Below are positions 1 through 11,123 of a stretch of DNA of 64,000 nucleotides, piece by piece (within the stretch, counting starts at the first letter, position 1; the number at the start of each line of letters is the position of its first letter). This DNA comes from Hydractinia echinata. Its lineage: Eukaryota > Cnidaria > Hydrozoa > Anthoathecata > Hydractiniidae. The stretch lies in assembly GCA_030067915.1 (NCBI GenBank), contig JASGCC010000125.1:434001-498000 (forward strand). The letters are read 5' to 3'. Made by a program: the position numbers and the translations under genes. The notes beneath the pieces were generated by a model. The model ran no database searches. It had not been told where the DNA came from and saw nothing but the letters and a program-made list of their open reading frames with translations.

Positions 1-591
1 CGCGCAGCCAACCTAACCCTTACCCCAACCAATAACGTTAACATTGATGACTCTGTTGAATACATAATTTTGAACGAGCTACAGATTTTGTGTGTAAAAA
101 GTCTAGCCAAAATAAGAATAGTTAAGATTTTAATTTTTCTGATGACAATAGAGGGGTGACGTGGTGAGTAAATTTCTTAGCGTACATATGATATAAGAAA
201 TAAAATATCGATGTGAGTGAATGAACTACAAGTTAACACACAAACACAAAACAACACAAGACTGAAATGAAATGAAGACTGCATTGCCTATTTGTTGTGA
301 TCAATTCCCGCGTGTTTCTCGATTACTAGAAAACATCGAGTTAAGAAGTGCGTTTCTTTAACCTGGCAGCCATACAGCGCGGCTTTTGTTAACTGTCGAA
401 GTTAGCAACCCTAAGACAAAAAACGCACTCGTAAATACTACGCCAAAAACATAATCTACTCCGGCTGTTTGGGGCAACATCATTGCTTGTTTGTTTTTCG
501 TGCTTTTCTATCAGTGCTAACAAACAGGTTAAAAAAACCACAGATATATTCACTCGTAGCTACCTATAGTTTCCTGCCAATCCAACCAAGG
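1..591. other. Region upstream of the ELMOD gene
   Basis: I see no coding exon here. The reading frame of the ELMO gene stays open from 469 to 592 but has no ATG before 592. A short pyrimidine-rich stretch ending in AAG lies directly before the ATG at 592 and could be a weak splice acceptor. Confidence 0.4.
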
Positions 592-1470
592 ATGGATTTT
601 ATTGTGGGAATATTGCATTCTATTTCAAAATATGGAACAACGACACGTAGTATTGTTAAGCAAATCATACGAATGGTAACTGGAAAATGTGAATTGGAAA
701 GATTGTGTCAGTCAAATAAATTTGATTTTAGAGAGTGTCAGGAGGTTGAGTTCAGTCTGTATCATTCAAAACAAGAAGAAATCAGAAGGATCCTTGTGGC
801 TGATAAAATGAAATTGAAAAATGCACTGCAAACAATATTACGTTTGAAGAGAATTGTACCAGATAAGGAGCTAGAATTTTTATCTGCTATGCCAAAATTT
901 TTAAGCAAGATAATTTCATACAATGCATTACTCACGAAGGTTGACCAAGAAAGAAGCCAGAAATATGACGAAGAAAATGAATCACATGAACAACTTCTTC
1001 AACAATTGTGGTTATTTTTGAAGGGCGATGAAAAGTTGCCAGAACGCTATACCTCTAAGTGGACAGAAATTGGTTTTCAAGGAAAAAATCCTGCTACAGA
1101 TTTTAGAGGAATGGGAATTTTAGGTTTGAAAAATTTAATTTTTTTGTTGGAAAAATCACCAGAAAAAGGCATGAAAATATTTGGCCAGTCAAAACATCCA
1201 AAATATGGTTTTTCTTTTGCTATTATGGGAATAAATTTTACCGGTACTGCATTTGAACTGCTGCGCAGTGGAAAACTAAAAGGCTACATGTACAATCTGA
1301 AGGATGATGAGTATCAAATGGACCATTTTCAGAGATTTTTTGTTGATATATTTAGTGAGTTCTCTGATTATTGGGTCCTTAGACAACCACCCAATATTAT
1401 GTCTTTTAATGAAATAAAAGAAGATTACATGAAAGAAGTAAACAAAAGACTTGTAAATGGTACTTGGTAA
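592..1470 (+). CDS. ELMOD2: ELMO domain-containing protein (ELMOD1/2-like), single exon
   Basis: The 292-aa product contains an ELMO/CED-12 domain. The signature WTEIGFQGKNPATDFRG is followed by a Gly/Leu-rich helix. R172 in TDFRG is the arginine that known ELMOD proteins need for GTPase-activating activity on ARL2 and ARF-family GTPases. The length matches ELMOD2 (about 293 aa) closely. I chose the ATG at 592 because the product then begins MDFIVGILHS; the open frame extends upstream only through a non-ATG codon. The whole family-length protein sits in one exon, whereas ELMOD genes in other animals usually have several introns, so this may be a retrocopy that replaced or joined the parent gene. 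No poly(A) tract or flanking direct repeat is obvious. ELMOD1 and ELMOD2 cannot be told apart by eye. Confidence 0.88.
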   Translation: MDFIVGILHSISKYGTTTRSIVKQIIRMVTGKCELERLCQSNKFDFRECQEVEFSLYHSKQEEIRRILVADKMKLKNALQTILRLKRIVPDKELEFLSAMPKFLSKIISYNALLTKVDQERSQKYDEENESHEQLLQQLWLFLKGDEKLPERYTSKWTEIGFQGKNPATDFRGMGILGLKNLIFLLEKSPEKGMKIFGQSKHPKYGFSFAIMGINFTGTAFELLRSGKLKGYMYNLKDDEYQMDHFQRFFVDIFSEFSDYWVLRQPPNIMSFNEIKEDYMKEVNKRLVNGTW

Positions 1471-2596
1471 CTGGTTTCATGTGTTGTGTTATCAAGTTCC
1501 ACAGTGCAGCACAGAACATATATATATATATGTAGAAAAGTGAGCTGATATTTTAAACGTTTCCACTTTGCTATGTAAATCCAGAAACCAAACTCACAGT
1601 CTACAAATAATGTTAGGAAATACTAGTTTTAGCCATTTCATAATATTTTAGTGTGACTGCTTATTTTAACGCCAGCAACATGAATTGTGAATTCATATAA
1701 TTTATATATTTTAAAATGTATTTTTGAAAAATAGGCATTATTTGATTATAATTTTTATTTTTTTACTTTCTTTAAGTGTGAAAAAAATATCATTAAAATA
1801 TAATGTGTGGTTGTAATTAAATTCTCAAAAATAATAATAAATGTAGTCATTCTATATTTATTTATTTATTTATTTTTATTTATTTATTCTTTAAGAATAT
1901 GAAAATTTGAAAACAGTATGTTTAACAGACTTGCTGTGGGCTCAAAATATGCTTACAGTATGCTATATTACTTATGAGAAAAGTTATTGTTGTGTTGGAA
2001 GATTCTTAGAATATTTGGCGAAAGAGAATCCTGCTAATTTTTCTTCAAATCGTAGACTGCCAAAAAATAAATTTTGTTTTGTTTTTCACCCTTTTTGTAA
2101 TGGTAAAATGTGTTCAGAATCACATCGTATTTAGTCTGCGCAAAAATTGAAACAACGTCCGCTCTAGAGTGTCCGCATGTGGAGGTTTTACTGTCAATAA
2201 GTTTTGTAAGTACTGGTTTATAATTAATAAACTCAAAGTAAGCTGTAGGCAACTTTGCATAAAAGTCGCGAAGTCGTATGGTACTTGATTTCACCGAGAA
2301 ATAGAAGTAGATGCAAAAATGTAAACACGATTTTGGCTACTAAAAACAAATTAGTAATTTCTTTCTAGTAAAGAGTTCTCTAAAAAACTTCATAATTGCA
2401 TTCTGATAAGTTAAAAGTTTACGACGAATCAATGTCCGTCTCGGAAAAAAATTACCCTAGGAACGAGGTCGCGATGAAATAATTATCAAAAGTGTTCCGA
2501 AATCATAACAAACAAAACTGCGCATTCTCACATATATTTCGCCATTGAATTTGCCATTTGGTTTCTACAATACTGACTACTTTATTAGCGCAGTGA
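1471..2596. other. AT-rich 3' flank of ELMOD
   Basis: No gene is recognised. It holds a short (AT)n run near 1520, a TTTA-type microsatellite at about 1856-1890, and one isolated terminus (2455-2470, CCCTAGGAACGAGGTC) of the AACCTCG foldback family also seen at 36799, 37400 and 50627. Confidence 0.5.
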
Positions 2597-4042
2597 CATT
2601 GCACTAATTACCATTATGGACAAAATATTTTCGAAAAGGTTTTAAAAAAGAGTATTACTTGTTATCTCGAAGAAAAAAATCTATTCAATTCATCTCAACA
2701 TGGTTTCAGACAGGGTAAATTTTGCCTTAGTGAACTTCTGGAACATTATGACAAAATCCTTGGATTAATTGAAGATGGATCCAATGTTGACGTGATATAT
2801 CTAGACTTTGCAAAAGCCTTCGACAAAGTCGACTTTCAGATTGTGTTAGCAAAACTAGCCATCCTGGGAGTCAGTCGTAACATTGTCAAATGGATCCATT
2901 CATTTCTCACCAATAGACACCACACTGTTATAGTTAATGGCACTAAATCCAAGCCAATGCCTGTACTGTCTGTCCCTGGGGGATCAGTGTTGGGACCCCT
3001 ACTGTTCCTAATACTAATTGGAGATATAGACTCAGATATCTCAACATCATTCCTACAAAGCTTTGCAGATGATACACGGATTGGTGGTCGAATCAGAAGC
3101 TACTTAGATTCTCAAAATCTACAGATAGATTTAAATATAGTTTATCAATGGGATGAGCAGAATAACATGTCATTCAATAACTCCAAGTTTGAGCTTATCC
3201 AATATGGTAAAATGGAACTTCACACAGATTAACAATACCTACATCAATTAGGTTTGCCAATTCCATCAAAGTTGCATGTTAAAGACCTAGGTGTTATAAT
3301 GAGCAACACTTGCACCTTTTCAGAACACATCCTGTCACTCACTGAAACCGTCAGAAAGCTAATTGGATGGATATTACGGACCTTCCTCATCAGAGAAGCC
3401 CAGCCAATGCTTACTCTTTGGGAATCCTTAGTCATCCCTAGAGTGGACTATTGCTCACAGTTATGGTCACCAACGAAAAAAGGTGAAATCCTTCAATTAG
3501 AAGACTTACAGCGTAACTACATTAAAAAAATCCAAGAAGCATATGGACTATCATATACCAATGCTCTATGTCACTTCCACTTGTACTCTCTCCAACGTAG
3601 AAGAGAACGATACTGTATTATATATGTATGGAAAATCCTTGAAAATCTAGTTCCCAACCTTTCTGTGCCCATAATTGTAAAATCATCTAACAGAAAAGGG
3701 CGTTCCTGTTATATAGAATCGAAAACCTCAAAAGCCTCCAAAGCTATTCAATCCCTGAAATTCACCAGCTTTCGAACCAATGGATCTCGTTTATTCAACC
3801 AAATGCCGAAAGAGATCAGACAAATCACTTAATGTACAACAAGTTGCTTCAAAAATCAGCTGGATAATTTCCTGTCATTGATCCCTGATGATCCGTACAC
3901 AACTCTTACATCAAACAGTATTGTGGACATGGTACAATACTTGGACCCCGAAAGAGTGTTAGCTGTGCCCTTTACGTTCATTTCAGGCTGGAATCCTGGA
4001 GTGAGAAGATTTGCTAAAGGCGGCAACCCATTGTCACCTTGA
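2597..4042 (+). pseudogene. 5'-truncated LINE reverse transcriptase
   Basis: One frame reads almost continuously from 2597 to 4042 and encodes the reverse transcriptase and C-terminal part of a non-LTR retrotransposon ORF2. Visible motifs are SQHGFRQGK (finger region), YLDFAKAFDKVD (block A with the first catalytic Asp), VPGGSVLGPLLF (block B; the usual VPQGS Gln is Gly), FADDT (YADD-equivalent catalytic pair) and a trailing thumb domain. Two in-frame stops, at 3230-3232 and 3830-3832, interrupt it. The endonuclease half is missing, as expected from 5' truncation at insertion. The 3' end near 4080 is A-rich. The clade looks jockey/CR1-like, but this is not tested. Confidence 0.85.
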
Positions 4043-5226
4043 TGATCTCATCGAAAGTCAACACAAGTAAAAGTAAAGTATATAATGAAACAGGTTGGCT
4101 ATTTCAAATTTCGCCACCACAAGTTGTTTCTATATTAGAGTTTTTATTTTTAACTTGTCAAAGTAATTTGTCAACATCGGACTTTAGGACTTAGCATCTT
4201 GGGTTTTTTAGTTAAATTCTTGAAACATGCTAATTGTTAGTGCACGACTATTTTTCTCGAATTTTTTTTCAAGAGAACACTACTAGAGAATTTTACACCG
4301 CTCTTAACTTGTCAGCGATTGTATGTAGTCGCCAAAAAATTTTTTATTTTATCCAGCTTGAAGAAAATTTTGCATCTATATTACTTTCCCTCAAACAGTG
4401 GAAATCTCCTTGAGACTTCATTAGTAAATGCTAAATTATAATTATCGTCCTTATTTTCACACATCTAGCTATTATAATAACCAAATACTTGCCGAAATTA
4501 ACTAATATGATATCACACAACCATAAGCGAGAAAATAAGAGGATTTTCTTAGAATGCAAAAACAAGTAAGCACACTTCTTGACTCCTCCGTATTTGCAGA
4601 GTATTGATCAATTTCCTATGCTGTATGGAATAACAACAATTTGTAACAGTTCGGGAAATGGATGGCGTTTCGTTGGCTACACAGCTCTGTTAATACAAAT
4701 AGAAAAACTACGGCGAATGCATAAGTGTGAGTGGACTTATTCTAGTGAAGTTTTTAGAACAGAAGTTCTAAGTTTTTTAAGAGCAGAAGTTTAAAGATCA
4801 GATCGCGAAATAGTTCTGTGTGAAGTTAAACATAGGTTGGATTTTTCAAGATTTCTAGATGACTATTCAGCTTGAATCAAGTAAAACCGGTTTGATGAAA
4901 TAACTGTTGTATAAATGAAGATCTACCAATGCACAAATACATATTTCATCAAAAAAAATTTACGTTACAACTATTCTTTATAAAGTTGTTTCTTTTCATA
5001 TGTTACATTCGAAAAAAAAGAAACACTTGGAGACGGGTAAATAAAGAAACTGAAACATAAAGCTCACCATGAGCTGTACAAAAAAAAATTCGTATTCTGA
5101 GAAATCATTTGCCCTGCAGTTAAGAACGCGATTTTTTTCTCAACCTTAGATGATATTGACATTTTTTATAAGAAGAACTAACAATGCGATACAATGCTTG
5201 ATAAAATAAAGACGTGCGGGAGAGCG
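4043..5226. other. Intergenic, no gene recognised
   Basis: The first 40 bp are the A-rich LINE tail. The rest is AT-rich, with no conserved ORF seen. Confidence 0.45.
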
Positions 5227-7045
5227 TTACTGATGCAGGCCGTAGTTGTATTTAGTACCACCGAAATCGTAATCGTTGAGACCACCAATATCTTTCTCAT
5301 CAATCTCCAACTAAACATTAGAAGCAAAGAATATTCACATAAAAGTATAAGAAGTTATCATACCATGTATCTTACCATTCATTACATATAAAAAAGGTAC
5401 CAGCAGGGGACACCCGGGTTTGAACCGGGGACCTCTCGATCTGCAGTTGAATCCTCTACTATAGCTTGGGCAATGCAACTCATTCTTACTAATCTAGTTC
5501 TTAAAGCGCATCAAGTAAGGACAGCGAAATGCATACAGTATATACAGCAATCGGAAAGTGCAGCTTGAAAAGAAAACGATTACCTCTCGTGGCGTTCCAG
5601 TAAATGACGCCCACACACAGACGATGGCATTTAAAAGAGAGAAGATTGCACCGCCAATGGTTAAGGCTATCAATGTCCAAAATAATTCCTCACCAGTGCG
5701 AAACTGATCACAGAATTGAACTAAAATGGGGAAAGTTATTTTAAAAGGTTTGTTGTGTAATATGAAGACATGGTTTTACAGCCTATACATCAATGGCCTA
5801 CAGAAGTTTCTGTTATAGCACATATCTCTTTAAGAAGGTGTCCTCTGTAGAAGAAAATATCAAAAGAACAAAATTCTATTTTTATGAATTTTACTGCAGT
5901 TGTTTGCAACATTAGGAATCAACATCTAGAAATTAATATATTTTATGAAGTTTTAGATTATGAACTTCATTTGATATGAACTAAAGTTCCAAAAATATAC
6001 TTATATTATAACCTGTGTAGTCAGAACTTAAGTATTCTTTATTATCTCCACAAATACAGTGATCACCACGATCGTAACATGGTTTTGGTGGCAAACCTTC
6101 ACCATTTTTAATCTCAGCATATTCTCTGTACTTCTCCCAGAAGTCAATGTCTTCCCAAACAGCAACACCGTGATATGCACATAGAGCAATAACTATTACA
6201 CATGAGGCAAAAACTGTGATCGACTAAACATTAAGAAAAATCAATAAAAACATACACAGTGCACAGTTATCACATCTCGGGTGTTACCTTGCCTAAGCCC
6301 GCCACCAACCCCCCCCCCCCCCTACCCTACCCCTACCCCTCAACTCCTAAAATTAATAAAAAGTTCTTCCAACAGGGGAGGTATATACTATATGAAAAAT
6401 GATGGCTCATATGAACTCCTGGGACTTTTCGTTGACATAGATGAAGACAACATGCGCTGTAAAAGTACATCTTGCTTTTACTTACAGCTTTTCGATGTCT
6501 AGTTGCCATGACAACAATACTTATTAATCCAGGAATCATCATCTAAAAAAGGATCAATATGGTGCAGAAGCAGTAGTGAAATAGTTAGTTGCATATTAGC
6601 TGTGGTTTTTCTTGAAATGCGATTTAAAGCCACTGTGTACTGAATAGCTAAGCGTCGAATATGATTTTTAAATATCAATTTTTCAGTGCACATTTTGAAA
6701 AAGATTCCGTCAAAAGTTAATGTTAGATATTTAGCGCAAATTGAAAGAAAATAGATTTGTTAAAAAATATCAGAAACATGAAAGTTTTTAACACAGTGGG
6801 AATTTGTATTTGCAAAAATCTGGGTTCTTTTTCAAAAACGATTATCTTTGATTCTAATATTTGTTACAAAAAATGAAAGACAAACAATATGTTCTTACTG
6901 GCATGCCAAGCCACAATCCTTTACATTTCAAACTATGAAACAATCCAAGTATGGCGAACCCACACACAGTCAGTCCCGTGGCGAAGAGCAGTTGCATCAA
7001 ACCCAGAGTGCATATCCATTGCGATGAACGACGACTGATCAACAT
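5227..7045 (-). CDS. Four-transmembrane protein A, five exons
   Basis: Five minus-strand exons join in phase to a 211-aa protein: 7045-6899, 6542-6486, 6223-6013, 5720-5584 and 5310-5227. All introns are GT-AG. Four hydrophobic segments are visible: about residues 12-33, 49-63, 69-90 and 150-175. The loop between TM3 and TM4 has a cysteine cluster, CYDRGDHCICG, plus a later Cys, which suggests disulfides in an extracellular loop. The last exon encodes a short Gly/Tyr-rich cytosolic tail. The exon layout, the TM2 motif with TRH before the exon end, and the C-x6-C-x-C cluster are shared with the divergent gene at 8764, so the two are paralogs. The topology resembles MS4A/claudin/TMEM-type tetraspans, but I cannot assign a family. 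An acceptor-like AG lies 21 nt before the ATG. Confidence 0.82.
5405..5472 (-). pseudogene. tRNA-Cys(GCA)-derived sequence in intron 4 of gene A
   Basis: On the minus strand the anticodon arm and T arm match a tRNA-Cys: the loop CTGCAGA (anticodon GCA), AGAGGTCCCCGG, and the B-box-like GGTTCAAACCC. A run of six T follows about 20 nt after the 3' acceptor half, as for RNA polymerase III termination. The 5' half (acceptor strand and D arm) is badly degraded, so this is a pseudogene or a tRNA-derived SINE head rather than a working tRNA. Confidence 0.6.
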
Positions 7046-8763
7046 TTTGTTACGTGGTATTTAAAACTAAGAAAAAGCAGATTGCAGTGAACGAGATAAC
7101 CAAAATTATGAAGCATTGTATTGAACATATTTAGATAGCCTGTAGTCAGTAGAGAACACTCTCATGACTTTAATGCCAACTGCAGTGAAGACGACTGAAG
7201 TTGATCTATTTGATGCAACTAACAAGTTATATGATTGATATTTCGTGTTGGAAAGTGTTCCACAAAAACATACATACATGTTTATATGGACAAGCATGAA
7301 ATTGCAAGTTGGGCATTTAAAATTGTTACATTGATATCTTAAATAGTACTTGATGCAGAAGCTAATTACATATAACCTGTTACGTGGTTTTCATGTAGGA
7401 AGTACGTTAATTGATTCCAATTTACTAAGTCAAACACACGGATCAATCCACACAAAAATTAAGAAGTCGGTTTTTACGCAAAATGCTAAAATTGAGTGTA
7501 CACAGTCTGAAAATCAGAAATATTTATCCCAGAATGTTTTTATTTTCCGGCAGTGTAACTGTGAATGCCAAGCGACGAAAATAAAGAAACTAGGAAAAAA
7601 TTATAAATAAAAATATATTATAAAAAATAAATAAGAAGTCAAGTTACTCACCTCACAAAATCTGAATCTTGTCTGTTACATATCCAACATCAGTCATGCC
7701 AGAGTTATGCAGAGAATAATACATTTCATTGTTTTGTGATGCTTGGCTGAACATTGCGATAAATACTATAGTGAATTGCAATGCAGGTATATTAGCTATT
7801 ATGATGTGAAAAAAGAGAAAAACTGTTTCCTAGGAAACGCTAATTAAGCCATATTATTTGAGATTGCTCATAAAGATGTAAAAACGTGATTGTGTATCTA
7901 TGACATCAATAACAATGAGTCATAAAAAAGTAATTTCGGAAATCAACGCTGATTTTTAATTTCAGGAAAATGCTATTTTATTTTCAGTTATATTCAAAAA
8001 AAGTTGCATTGAAATATGGGGTTAAAACGCGTAAAAGTTGTCATATAACCTCGCACAAACATGTAATTATATTTCTCTCTTTTGTTTATAAAGGGTATGG
8101 CTCGCTGCATACATGGCGACGAAAATGTTGAATCAGATTTTTAATTTGTTGATTGTCTTTTCTTAAGCAATGCCATTATTGAATTCTATAGGGTATAGTT
8201 TTGCTTTTTGTGTCATATAAATATACTATTATCAATAAATCAAGTGCCAATGTTCAGGGGGTAAAATACTGCAACAGGAATTAGAAAATCAGCCGGGATA
8301 AAGGAGAGGACGTGGCATTCCGTTACTCTCTTTCCATGTATAACCATTTAATCGAAGCTATCGCGGTTGATGCAAGGTTCATTAAAAATATCATCTTTTT
8401 TTCACGGAATTCAAGTAAAAGTCCTTCTTAAAATTAGTCCAATTTTTGAAGTACTCCAAACATAATGGCGTTACAATAAATCTTACAGTTTTCTTTTACT
8501 TGATCTTAAGGAAAGAAATCCAACTTTATCGATGGTAGATCTTAATACACAAGTTAATTAAGCAATTATCAGTCATCCTTTTGTGTTAAAGTAATTTACA
8601 AAAACATGTATGAGCCCCCGGGATCGATGACACGACCATCATACTAACCATCTTAAACTTTTGTATATTCGATAATAAACTGTCGCAGTGATCAACTTTC
8701 TTGACTAACTAATATTCAAACTTGTATACAAAGTTATAAGGTTGATTTATTTTACATGTCATA
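7046..8763. other. Divergent intergenic region between paralogous four-TM genes
   Basis: These 1.7 kb separate the start codons of the two head-to-head four-TM genes and probably hold both promoters. A strong donor-like GTGAGT on the minus strand near 7645 could end a 5' noncoding exon of gene A. I see no coding exon. Confidence 0.4.
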
Positions 8764-11123
8764 ATGGTGGCTTCGAAGGATATGAACTACGAGCTTTTGG
8801 TCAATCGCAAGGTCGCCATTCTTGCAAGTTTTCTTGGCATGTTGCAACTTTTGGTAGCCACTTTTACAATCATATGTGCTTTTATTATGCTGGGTGCATT
8901 TTGTGAAAATTTGAGTTGTGAACATACTTCAACAGGACTGGGATTTTGGGTCGGCTTTCCGGTAAGCTTCAAGTCATTTTTGTTACATTATAGTAATTAC
9001 CGTAAATGATTGAATTAGCGCCCTGGGCTCCGTTTTCAAGGGGCGCTTATTTAAAAGGCGCGGTTATACGAGTAGGCCCCTATTGGTATAACTGACCCTT
9101 ATTTAAAATATGGAATTTTATTGTTTTATATTTTTTGCCAACACTATCAACATGAAGAAAAACGCTTTTAAACGGGGCGCTTATTCAGAAGTGGGCGTTT
9201 ATTCGATTGTTTACGGTATTTGCGCGTTTTCCAGAGACTGTCAGCTGTTGTTCAGATTTCTATTTAGGAACTTTTACTAAAAAATCAAAGGACAAACAAA
9301 GGATAATAATATGTGGATGATTTTTAGTCGTGCAGAATTGGGTACCTTGAAATTGGGCATGAAAGGGGCAAAATAATTATTTTCAAATAGTCACAGTGGA
9401 AATTAATAGTTATTATGAAAATATGCTCTTTTTAGGCTGTTTTATTAATTTTCCTCTCATTGGACGAGATCCTAAAAGAAATAAAATTTGTTAATTAAAA
9501 TAGCCAGTTACGTCACAAGAAAGGTCTAAAAACCCGAAACTTGTGATAAAAAAGTAACAAAGTTAACCAATAAAATCGTCTATTAGAAATATTTGAACAA
9601 AAACTGTATTTTTTTTATTTTTGTCAGCGTTTAGAACTCAAGTTTTAAATAGCTTTAACTGTTTCATGATTTCTGATTAAGAAAAGAACAGGAACAACTC
9701 TGTAATATGGAATTAAACTAGAGGTATAGGAGTAAGAATTATCACGTGATAGGTATCGTTACTACTTCATAGTAAAGTCAATTTATTTAATTTATTTATT
9801 TGTTTGTGTTTAGTTGTTAATCCCAGCAATACTTGGGTTGGTTGTCTTGGGAACGAGACATAAAGTAGCCGTAAGTAGTAGTTTGGTTGTTGCTTTGTTT
9901 GTGAAATACTACGAAACGGTAAAATATAAGAATAAATGACCTGCTTGAAGACAAATTTTTATTGTCCAAACTAATAATTCATAAAATATTTTTTCAACTT
10001 AGGATTCAAAGATAATTTCAATTTTCGAACAATTTTCGTTTTTGATAATTTCAAGGTCTTTTTTAAAAAAATACTGGCAAAAATTTAGAGACATATGCCA
10101 TCTGTTTTTAATAAGCTTATTGGAAAAGAGCGAATGGTGCCATCAACCACATGATCCTATAACGCAAGTGTGCCATAAGATTCAACCGCGTTTTTCTCAG
10201 GTGTTCGTATTTTTCTTAGGTGTTCGTATTTCTTGTTGCCAACCTCATGTTGCTTGGTCTTTCAATTGCACACATTTTCATAACGTTAAAAGATTATGAT
10301 GATACTTGGGAAGATCAGATGAAAATGTACGACAACAAAAGTTGCTCTCTGCAAGGTCCGAAAAAATGCTTGTGTAACACCACTCTTTATGGTAAGTTCT
10401 ATTTCTACTTGCCCATCTTCTTCTGCTGTCGAGATGTTGCATCAAATCTATCAAGACATCTATCATAAGATGCGACACAAACATAAAAATTACAATCCAA
10501 AGTCAACATGCTTCTAAGTAACAAATACAGAAAATCACATGGATATATAAAGGAGTCACATAGCTAAATATGAACTTTGGACTTAACTGTTTTCATGTTG
10601 AACATCTAGGCTATCCGTGCGATCTGATCGAGTTTGGGCGTGATTTGAACTGGGTTCTATTTGGAGCATCTATTGCTTCAGCAGTTTTTTCTTTGTTTGG
10701 TTTGTTCATTGGCTTGGCTGGCGTTTTAATGCGTTCCAAGGTATTGCTATAGAATGTTTTACACTATCTGTTTATAAGCACAGTACCTTTTTAGCCTCAG
10801 TATTCCTCGGCACCAGGGGAGGAATAGGGAAATATGCTGGGACTATTAGCCCTTCCCTCATACACGTTTTCGCTGAGTAATTAAAATACATTGAGAACTA
10901 CCAAAATAGCCCATAGAGAGGAATAATTCGCTCCCACAAAACTGTGAATGTGTCGTAATCCCTGTAATACTATTTCATCCTCTAAATGTTTCATCTGTTT
11001 TTACTGTTTGCGCAGATTGTGCAAACCTTCTATCAAGAGGTTTCCATTTGTACATTACTAAGTCCTCAACAAAGGTCAGGCTGGAGTGAGGCTTCAGTTA
11101 CAAGCCTTAGTGTGCTTTTTTAA
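8764..11123 (+). CDS. Four-transmembrane protein B, five exons
   Basis: Exons are 8764-8961, 9814-9870, 10220-10391, 10610-10740 and probably 11016-11123; the phases are consistent and give about 221 aa. Four hydrophobic segments lie at about residues 17-44, 58-78, 86-108 and 155-185. The TM3-TM4 loop carries CSLQGPKKCLCN and a later PC pair, matching the cysteine cluster of the divergent paralog at 5227-7045. Exon 2 (LLIPAILGLVVLGTRHKVA) aligns with exon 2 of that paralog, which is also exactly 19 codons. The last exon is uncertain: a second in-phase acceptor at 11207 would give only A-R-K and stop. The function is unknown; it is likely a plasma-membrane or vesicle tetraspan. Exon 3 has two candidate acceptors 19 nt apart, and only the one giving 10220 keeps the frame. 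Confidence 0.75.
8998..9218. mobile_element. 221-bp MITE in intron 1 of gene B
   Basis: The ends are imperfect inverted repeats: TACCGTAAATGATTGAATTA on the left, and a right end whose complement reads TACCGTAAACAATCGAATAA. Both run into GCGCCC-type G/C blocks (GGGGCGCTTAT). The size, TA-bounded ends and lack of an ORF fit a non-autonomous DNA transposon. The superfamily is not determined. Confidence 0.65.

Noticed and set aside
1..40. Telomere-like CCTAACCC at the window start
   Set aside because: It is not repeated; one chance match only.
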